NCBI GenBank assembly: GCA_012515255.1
Contig: JAAYYR010000010.1
Coordinates: 1-9,934 of the forward strand
DNA length: 9,934 nt
Source: Clostridia bacterium
Lineage (GTDB): Bacteria; Bacillota; Dehalobacteriia; UBA4068
Direction: 5' to 3'
Part shown: positions 5,789 to 9,934 of the stretch, one piece after another
How the letters are laid out: each line of letters starts with the position of its first letter
How positions within the stretch are numbered: position 1 is the first letter of the stretch
Translations under genes and position numbers: made by a program
The notes under the pieces: generated by a model
What the model was told of the DNA's origin: nothing
Seen by the model: the letters and a program-made list of their open reading frames with translations, nothing else
Databases searched by the model: none

Positions 5789-6550
5789 ATGCTTAAAGAT
5801 TTATTTGCTCTACAGTGTGTCGAGTTGGCGGAGCGGGCCGTGCATGATGAGCGGGCTGAATCCGCGGAATTGCAGCAACTTAGACAGATCAAGGCTGCCC
5901 TGGACGGGCTGAAGGAGAATCTTTACCACACCGAACAGGAAATGAGCGCTTTGTCGGAGCAGTTGGCTGACTTCCCGCGCCAGATCAAAGAACTGGAAGC
6001 AAGGCTAATCAAGGAAAACCAGGCTATATACGACGGTTCCGTTGTCAATCTCCGCGAATTGAGCGCCCGCGAAGCACAGGCTGCGGCGCTAAGTGAAAAG
6101 CTCAAGGAGCTGCAAAATCTGCAGGCGCTGTATCAGGGCGAGCAGCAACAAAAGGACGCGGATTGCCAGAAAATCAAAAAAAGCATGGCAGCGGATTACC
6201 AGCGTTTCATCGAGCTGAAGTCCGTTTATCAGGAATTGGAGCGCGACTGGCGGCGGAGGCTGGGCGAATTAGGCCGGCAAAGGAAGAAGATGGCCGCCGC
6301 TATCGAGCCGCAGGAGCTGCAATGGTATGAAAGCGTGAAATGCCGCTGCAACGGCGCGCCGCTAGCCATGCTCAATGAGGAACATGTCTGCTGCGGCTGT
6401 CACACCATCGTACCGCCGATCACCTTTAAGCGAACAAAGCTGGGCCAGCGGACTTATTGTGAAAAATGCGGCCGCACCCTTTTCGTTGAAGAGGAGATCA
6501 TAGAGATCGAAGCTGATGCTGAACAGCCGGAAAAGAAGCGCGCTAATTAA
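5789..6550 (+). CDS. Coiled-coil protein with C4-type zinc ribbon (COG1579 family)
   Basis: The protein has 253 residues. Residues about 15-170 are a long charged helix-rich coiled coil rich in Glu, Lys, Gln and Leu, interrupted at 'YDGSVVNLRELSARE' (81-95), which matches the conserved 'YxGxVxNxKEL' turn of COG1579 proteins. The C-terminus holds a zinc ribbon: Cys201-x2-Cys204 ('CCGCHTIVPP') and Cys224-x2-Cys227 ('CEKCGRTLF'). Cys185 and Cys187 are extra. There is no signal peptide or membrane segment. The role of this family is poorly defined; members are thought to bind nucleic acid or protein (the Helicobacter member HP0958 acts on RpoN and mRNA). It follows trmK by 9 nt with AGGAGG 5 nt before the ATG, and rnpB comes immediately after. 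This neighbourhood is common in Firmicutes and suggests a link to RNA metabolism, which is inference. Confidence 0.88.
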   Translation: MLKDLFALQCVELAERAVHDERAESAELQQLRQIKAALDGLKENLYHTEQEMSALSEQLADFPRQIKELEARLIKENQAIYDGSVVNLRELSAREAQAAALSEKLKELQNLQALYQGEQQQKDADCQKIKKSMAADYQRFIELKSVYQELERDWRRRLGELGRQRKKMAAAIEPQELQWYESVKCRCNGAPLAMLNEEHVCCGCHTIVPPITFKRTKLGQRTYCEKCGRTLFVEEEIIEIEADAEQPEKKRAN

Positions 6551-6553
6551 GTG

Positions 6554-6927
6554 AATAAGCTGAGTAAGCCGGATGAACGCAGGCTGTGAGCGAAAGCTCT
6601 TGTCTGAGGAAAGTCCGGGCTCCATAGGGCAGGATGCCGGCTAACGGCCGGTGAGGGCGACCTTAAGGATAGTGCCACAGAAATAAACCGCCCGGGGCAA
6701 AGACTTGTCTTTGTTTCGGGTAAGGGTGCAACGGTGCGGTAAGAGCGCACCAGCGGCCGGGAGACCGGCCGGCTAGGTAAACCCCATCCGGAGCAAAACC
6801 GTACAGAGGAGCTGGAAAGCGGCCCGCTTAGTTCCTCGCAGAGGTTGCTTGAGCCCATTGGCAACAATGTGGCCAGATAGATGTTCATCTAAGACAGAAC
6901 CCGGCTTACAGACTTGCTCGGCTTATT
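6554..6927 (+). ncRNA. rnpB: RNase P RNA, bacterial class A
   Basis: This is the catalytic RNA of RNase P, which removes 5' leaders from precursor tRNAs. The conserved 5' core is at 6606-6616 (GAGGAAAGTCC, then GGGCTCCATAGGGCA). The 3' core AGACAGAACCCGGCTTACAG is at 6892-6911; together these form P4 and the catalytic centre. GGCTAGGTAAACCCC (6770-6784) is the L15 region whose GGU binds the CCA end of the tRNA. The ends were set by the P1 helix: AATAAGCTGAGTAAG (6554-6568) pairs along its whole length with CTTGCTCGGCTTATT (6913-6927), with G-U pairs. The true 5' and 3' ends may differ by a few bases. It starts 4 nt after the zinc-ribbon stop. I see no convincing separate promoter, so it may be processed from the upstream transcript. 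Confidence 0.95.
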
Positions 6928-6942
6928 ATATATGAACCGCTA

Positions 6943-6968
6943 CCGGCGTGGAATTCATTTCACGCCGG
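6943..6968 (+). repeat. Hairpin downstream of rnpB
   Basis: CCGGCGTG (6943-6950) and CACGCCGG (6961-6968) form a perfect 8-bp stem with a 10-nt loop. No T run follows, so I do not call it an intrinsic terminator. It may protect or shape the 3' end of the rnpB precursor. A second small GC hairpin, CCCGGC (7000-7005) with GCCGGG (7009-7014), sits just before the next ribosome binding site. Confidence 0.5.
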
Positions 6969-7033
6969 CACTCAATTTATGCCTAAGGCGGACAATAAAC
7001 CCGGCCTTGCCGGGAACGGAGGTTAGCTGATTA

Positions 7034-7369
7034 ATGGAAGAGCTATTCAACAAGATGAGCGAGTATGTAAAAATGACCGAGGAATTACCTTTATCCGAAT
7101 TCCATGCTTATTATCAGTCGGTCATCGACTACCTAATGAAAAATTATCAGGATATGAGCGCCGACGACCTCGTTAAAGCCAAAGGCATCACCATGATCAT
7201 GGCCGGCAACGCCAAAACCCGCGCTCGCCGCAAGGATGAGAACCGCAAGAAATACGATAAGATCGCGGAGAAAGCCGAGTTTTGGGAGAGCGCCATTAAG
7301 CTGCGCCTGACCAAAGACGGCCTTTCCGCCGCCGAGCTGGATGAAAAAGTCGAAGCTCTATGGGCTTAG
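7034..7369 (+). CDS. Small charged helical protein of unknown function
   Basis: I do not recognise this 111-residue protein. It looks soluble and mostly helical, with many Lys, Glu, Asp and Arg, no signal peptide, no membrane segment and no cysteine. A basic stretch, 'KTRARRKDENRKKYDK', lies in the middle, followed by an acidic/hydrophobic C-terminal half ending in 'EKVEALWA'. That it is a real gene is supported by a GGAGG 11 nt before the ATG (a little long), by codon use like its neighbours, and by a tight 3-nt gap to trmB, which appears to lack a good ribosome binding site of its own and so may be translationally coupled to this gene. The rnpB-trmB position hints at an RNA-related role, but nothing in the protein shows one. 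Confidence 0.8.
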   Translation: MEELFNKMSEYVKMTEELPLSEFHAYYQSVIDYLMKNYQDMSADDLVKAKGITMIMAGNAKTRARRKDENRKKYDKIAEKAEFWESAIKLRLTKDGLSAAELDEKVEALWA

Positions 7370-7372
7370 GCG

Positions 7373-8038
7373 ATGCGGTTAAGGCATATTCCCGGCGCGG
7401 CGGAAGCTGTAGCCGCCCACCCGCTTGTTTTTGACGAGCAGGCCGCGCTGCGGCAAAAGGGGCGCTGGCATCAGGCTTTTGCCGCAGACAATGAGGCGGA
7501 GCCAGCAGAAGGGCTGCTGCCTTTGCATCTGGAGATCGGCATGGGGCGGGGGCGGTTTTTGCTCGCGGCGGCAGCCGCCGACCCGCGGATCAATTTCCTC
7601 GGTCTGGAAAAACGCGAGGAAATAGTCCTGCAGGCGCTTGAGCGGATCAAAAATAAGCGGCAGCCGGCTAATCTGCGCATCTTGTGGCTGGACGTATGCC
7701 GACTGCCGGAAATTTTCGCCCCGGGAGAAGTGGAACATATTTATTTGCATTTTCCCGATCCCTGGCCCAAAGCGCGCCATGCTAAGCGCCGCCTGACAGC
7801 GCCGGGTTTCGTCGCCGTCTACCGCGCGATCATGGCTCCGGGCGGCATATTGACGCTGAAAACGGATAATGCGCCGCTTTTCGCCTGGTCGCAGGAGACT
7901 TTTGCCGCCGATCAGTGGCAGGCTTTGCGCATCGAGGAAAGCATCGCTCAGGAGGAGACCGGCATCGTCAGCGAGTATGAAGGACGCTATCGCCGGCAGG
8001 GTAAACCGATTTATTTGGCCGAGTGGAGGATAAAATGA
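7373..8038 (+). CDS. trmB: tRNA (guanine(46)-N7)-methyltransferase TrmB
   Basis: TrmB methylates G46 in the variable loop of tRNA to 7-methylguanosine using S-adenosylmethionine. The 221-residue length is typical. HLEIGMGRGRFL at residues 52-63 is the SAM-binding loop, 'FLGLEKREEIV' at 75-85 follows, HFPDPWPKARHAKRRL at 126-141 is the diagnostic FPDPWPKxxHxKRR motif, TDNAPLF at 164-170 is the next conserved block, and GIVSEYEGRYRRQGKPIY at 197-214 is the C-terminal TrmB motif. The start ATG is 3 nt after the previous stop, with no strong ribosome binding site, which suggests translational coupling. Its stop overlaps the thrC start as ATGA. Nothing is missing or broken. Confidence 0.96.
   Translation: MRLRHIPGAAEAVAAHPLVFDEQAALRQKGRWHQAFAADNEAEPAEGLLPLHLEIGMGRGRFLLAAAAADPRINFLGLEKREEIVLQALERIKNKRQPANLRILWLDVCRLPEIFAPGEVEHIYLHFPDPWPKARHAKRRLTAPGFVAVYRAIMAPGGILTLKTDNAPLFAWSQETFAADQWQALRIEESIAQEETGIVSEYEGRYRRQGKPIYLAEWRIK
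8025..8029 (+). promoter_or_regulatory. Ribosome binding site deciding the thrC start
   Basis: GGAGG lies 5 nt before the ATG at 8035 and inside the end of trmB. It rules out the in-frame GTG at 8023, which would precede the site and add four residues to the standard N-terminus. Confidence 0.8.
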
Positions 8039-9513
8039 GATATATCAGCACCAGAGGACAGGCTCCCGCAGTGGACGCCACCGAGGCAATCATCAAAGGA
8101 TTGGCGCAGGACGGCGGGCTGTATGTGCCGGAGGAATTACCCGCTTTTTTCCCGGATAATTTAGCGAAGCTCGATTATGCCGCCGTGGCGAAGAAAATTT
8201 TCGCCCTGTATTTAAGCAGCTTCAGCGGCCGGGAAATCAGCAATTTAGTTAAGGCTGCTTATAATAGTAATAATTTTCCAGCAGGCGAGGTGGGCATGGT
8301 CAGCCTCGGCGACAGCGAAGTGCTGGAGCTATGGCATGGCCCGACTGCCGCTTTCAAGGATATGGCTCTGCAGGCGCTGCCGCATCTGCTGCTGCGCTCT
8401 CTCGCCAAAAGCGGCGGCGAAAAAGAGATCGTCATCCTCGTCGCTACCTCCGGCGATACGGGCAAAGCGGCGCTCGAGGGCTTCCGCGACGTGCCGCATA
8501 CTAAAATCATCGTCTTTTATCCCGAGGATGGCGTGAGCCAGATCCAGGAATTGCAGATGAACACCACCGGCGGCGAGAACACGCGGGTGATTGGCGTCCT
8601 CGGCAATTTTGACGATTGCCAAAACGGGGTCAAGCAGATTTTTGCTGATCAGGAGTTAAAGCGGCAAATGGCGGAGCAGGGCTATTATTTTTCCTCGGCC
8701 AATTCCATCAACTGGGGGCGCCTGCTGCCGCAAATCGTCTATTATTATTACGGCTATGGCCGCATGGTGGCCAAAAAGCGTATCGCCATGGGCGAGCCGA
8801 TTGAGATCGCCGTGCCGACCGGCAATTTCGGCAATATCCTCGCCGCCTGGTACGCCCGGCGCATGGGCCTGCCGGTGAGCCGTTTTTACTGCGCCTCCAA
8901 TTGCAATAATGTGCTGACCGAGGTGATCAATGAGGGCACTTACAATCGGCTGCGGCCTTTCCATAAGACGATCAGCCCATCCATGGATATCCTCATCTCC
9001 AGTAATTTCGAGCGTTTTATCTTCGATATCAGCGGCAATGACAGCTTCTATACCGGCCGCGCTTTCGAGCTGCTGCAAGCGGAGGGCAAATTCTATATCG
9101 AGGCCGGCCTGCGCGCCAAGTACGCCGAGCTGATGGTCGGCGGTTATGCCGAGGAAGACGAATGCCGCGCCGCCATCCGAGACGCCTTTGAGCAATATCA
9201 TTATTTGCTCGATCCGCATACCGCGGTCGGCTACGCGGTCGCCAATAAGCTGCGCGCCGCTTCTCCCGGCGGCGATAAACTGCTGCTGGTATCCACCGCC
9301 AGCCCCTATAAATTCCCGGCCGCCGTGCTGGAGGCCTTGGGCAAGCTGCCCGAAGGCAGGGAAGAACTGGCCTTGCCCGCCGTATTGGCGAAACTAAGCG
9401 GCACGCCGGTGCCGAAAAACCTGGCTGCGCTCGCCGCTTTGCCGATACGTCATCAGCAGGTCTGCGCGACCGCGGAGATGACGGAGATGATCAGAAATGA
9501 GCTGGGGCTGTAA
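8035..9513 (+). CDS. thrC: Threonine synthase
   Basis: ThrC converts O-phosphohomoserine to threonine and phosphate with pyridoxal 5'-phosphate. The 492-residue length fits the longer (ThrC class with a large C-terminal part) bacterial form. The N-terminus MRYISTRG is the family signature. HGPTAAFKDMALQ at residues 101-113 carries the PLP lysine, Lys108; ATSGDTGKAA at 137-146 and 'PTGNFGN' further on form the phosphate and PLP-binding loops. 'SANSINWGRLLPQIVYYYYGY' is also characteristic. The start overlaps the trmB stop (ATGA) with GGAGG 5 nt upstream. Threonine feeds isoleucine through threonine deaminase, so this gene touches the same amino acid as the T-box gene on the other side of the window, though it is in a different transcript. 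The stop codon lies in the loop of the downstream terminator hairpin. Confidence 0.96.
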   Translation: MRYISTRGQAPAVDATEAIIKGLAQDGGLYVPEELPAFFPDNLAKLDYAAVAKKIFALYLSSFSGREISNLVKAAYNSNNFPAGEVGMVSLGDSEVLELWHGPTAAFKDMALQALPHLLLRSLAKSGGEKEIVILVATSGDTGKAALEGFRDVPHTKIIVFYPEDGVSQIQELQMNTTGGENTRVIGVLGNFDDCQNGVKQIFADQELKRQMAEQGYYFSSANSINWGRLLPQIVYYYYGYGRMVAKKRIAMGEPIEIAVPTGNFGNILAAWYARRMGLPVSRFYCASNCNNVLTEVINEGTYNRLRPFHKTISPSMDILISSNFERFIFDISGNDSFYTGRAFELLQAEGKFYIEAGLRAKYAELMVGGYAEEDECRAAIRDAFEQYHYLLDPHTAVGYAVANKLRAASPGGDKLLLVSTASPYKFPAAVLEALGKLPEGREELALPAVLAKLSGTPVPKNLAALAALPIRHQQVCATAEMTEMIRNELGL

Positions 9514-9530
9514 GCAGCCCCGGCTTTTAT
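9501..9530 (+). terminator. Terminator overlapping the end of thrC
   Basis: GCTGGGGCTG (9501-9510) pairs with CAGCCCCGGC (9515-9524), 10 bp with one G-U. The loop TAAG contains the thrC stop codon, and TTTTATTATTAT follows. Because the left arm is coding sequence, ribosomes finishing thrC could affect its folding. Confidence 0.8.
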
Positions 9531-9537
9531 TATTATC

Positions 9538-9544
9538 AAGGAGG
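9538..9544 (+). promoter_or_regulatory. Ribosome binding site deciding the start of the last gene
   Basis: A perfect AAGGAGG lies 6 nt before the ATG at 9551. It supports this start over the upstream in-frame ATG at 9497, which lies inside thrC. Confidence 0.85.
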
Positions 9545-9550
9545 CTTGAG

Positions 9551-9859
9551 ATGGGACGGGTTAGAATTACGGTTTTGCACAAAAGCTTTTTCCCCGAGCT
9601 GGCGAATACATATCTCACCGACGGCGATGCGGTCGGCCCTTGCGACCTACTGGAAGAAGGCCAGGTCTATCTCTATGAAGGCGACGGGGAAAAACCAACG
9701 GGCTTTTGCCCCTGGGCTTGGGCGGATCTTTTCCGCTATGTCTGCGCTCTCGCCGCCGGCGCCGATTACTCCCCCTGGCATAAGCAGGCGGGCGCGCAAT
9801 TGCGCTGCTGTAGCGACGGGGTACGGCCGGTGGCGTTTTACCTGGAACGAATTGATTAA
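9551..9859 (+). CDS. TIGR04076 family protein
   Basis: This 102-residue soluble protein matches the small TIGR04076 family by its whole pattern: 'VRITVLHKSF' at the start, 'GPCDLLEEGQ' at 29-38, GFCPWAWADLFRYV at 51-64 and CCSDGVRPVAF at 86-96. Conserved cysteines are Cys31, Cys53, Cys86 and Cys87. The function of the family is not known to me; the cysteines could bind a metal or be redox-active, which is inference. The start has a perfect AAGGAGG. It follows the thrC terminator by a few bases, so it is expressed by readthrough or from a promoter I cannot identify. Its last nine codons and stop lie inside the first copy of a 57-bp tandem duplication. Confidence 0.85.
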   Translation: MGRVRITVLHKSFFPELANTYLTDGDAVGPCDLLEEGQVYLYEGDGEKPTGFCPWAWADLFRYVCALAAGADYSPWHKQAGAQLRCCSDGVRPVAFYLERID

Positions 9860-9934
9860 CTCCGGCTGCGGTTGGCAACGTCACCGGCGGCGTTTTACCT
9901 GGAACGAATTGATTAACTCCGGCTGCGGTTGGCA
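9827..9934. repeat. 57-bp-period tandem direct repeat at the window end
   Basis: Positions 9827-9877 and 9884-9934 are 51-bp direct copies differing at one base (T9831 versus C9888), spaced by a period of 57. The first copy holds the last nine codons and the stop of the TIGR04076-family gene plus 18 nt. The second copy lies wholly after the stop, so the protein is unchanged. The copy ends exactly at the window edge; more copies may follow. Confidence 0.9.

Noticed and set aside
6943..6968. Hairpin after rnpB as an intrinsic terminator
   Set aside because: It is a good stem, but no T run follows on either side, so termination there is not supported.
8656..9219. 187-aa open frame on the - strand opposite thrC
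   Set aside because: It is a shadow of threonine synthase, with no motif or ribosome binding site.
1..9934. CRISPR arrays, insertion sequences, phage genes, tRNA genes, attachment sites
   Set aside because: I looked on both strands and saw no repeat-spacer pattern, transposase, integrase or tRNA cloverleaf. The only direct repeat is the 57-bp-period pair at the end.

Overview
The window looks like chromosome of an anaerobic Firmicute (Clostridia or Negativicutes type; I cannot place it more precisely). The evidence is a T-box tRNA-sensing leader, a class A RNase P RNA, strong AGGAGG ribosome binding sites, a ferredoxin-dependent 2-oxoacid oxidoreductase and a TrmK-type tRNA methyltransferase. 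No mobile element, phage gene or CRISPR array is visible.

Layout. (1) Positions 2-1886, + strand: the 3' end of the alpha subunit, then the complete beta and gamma subunits, of a VorB-type (branched-chain) 2-oxoacid:ferredoxin oxidoreductase, ending at a strong terminator. (2) Positions 2106-4376, - strand, convergent: a 756-residue protein joining an XRE-type helix-turn-helix, a cupin and a complete medium-chain-type acyl-CoA synthetase. It is preceded by a 355-nt leader with a full T-box riboswitch (promoter, Stem I, T-box sequence, terminator) whose specifier I read as AUC, isoleucine. (3) Positions 4767-5062: the divergent intergenic region, with an inverted repeat and a very good extended -10 promoter for the next operon. 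(4) Positions 5063-9513, + strand: trmK, a coiled-coil/zinc-ribbon protein, the RNase P RNA gene rnpB, an unrecognised 111-residue protein, trmB and thrC. (5) Positions 9551-9859: a small TIGR04076-family protein, whose last codons lie in a 57-bp tandem duplication that runs to the end of the window.

How the genes may work together. The synthetase can activate a short branched acid to its CoA ester. A Vor-type oxidoreductase interconverts such CoA esters with branched-chain 2-oxoacids. T-boxes switch genes on when the cognate tRNA is uncharged. The simplest reading is therefore that isoleucine starvation turns on a route from scavenged 2-methylbutyrate, via 2-methylbutyryl-CoA and reductive carboxylation, to the 2-oxoacid precursor of isoleucine. 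The individual parts are seen in the sequence; the substrate and the direction are inference. The downstream operon groups three tRNA-maturation functions (m1A22, RNase P, m7G46) with threonine synthase.
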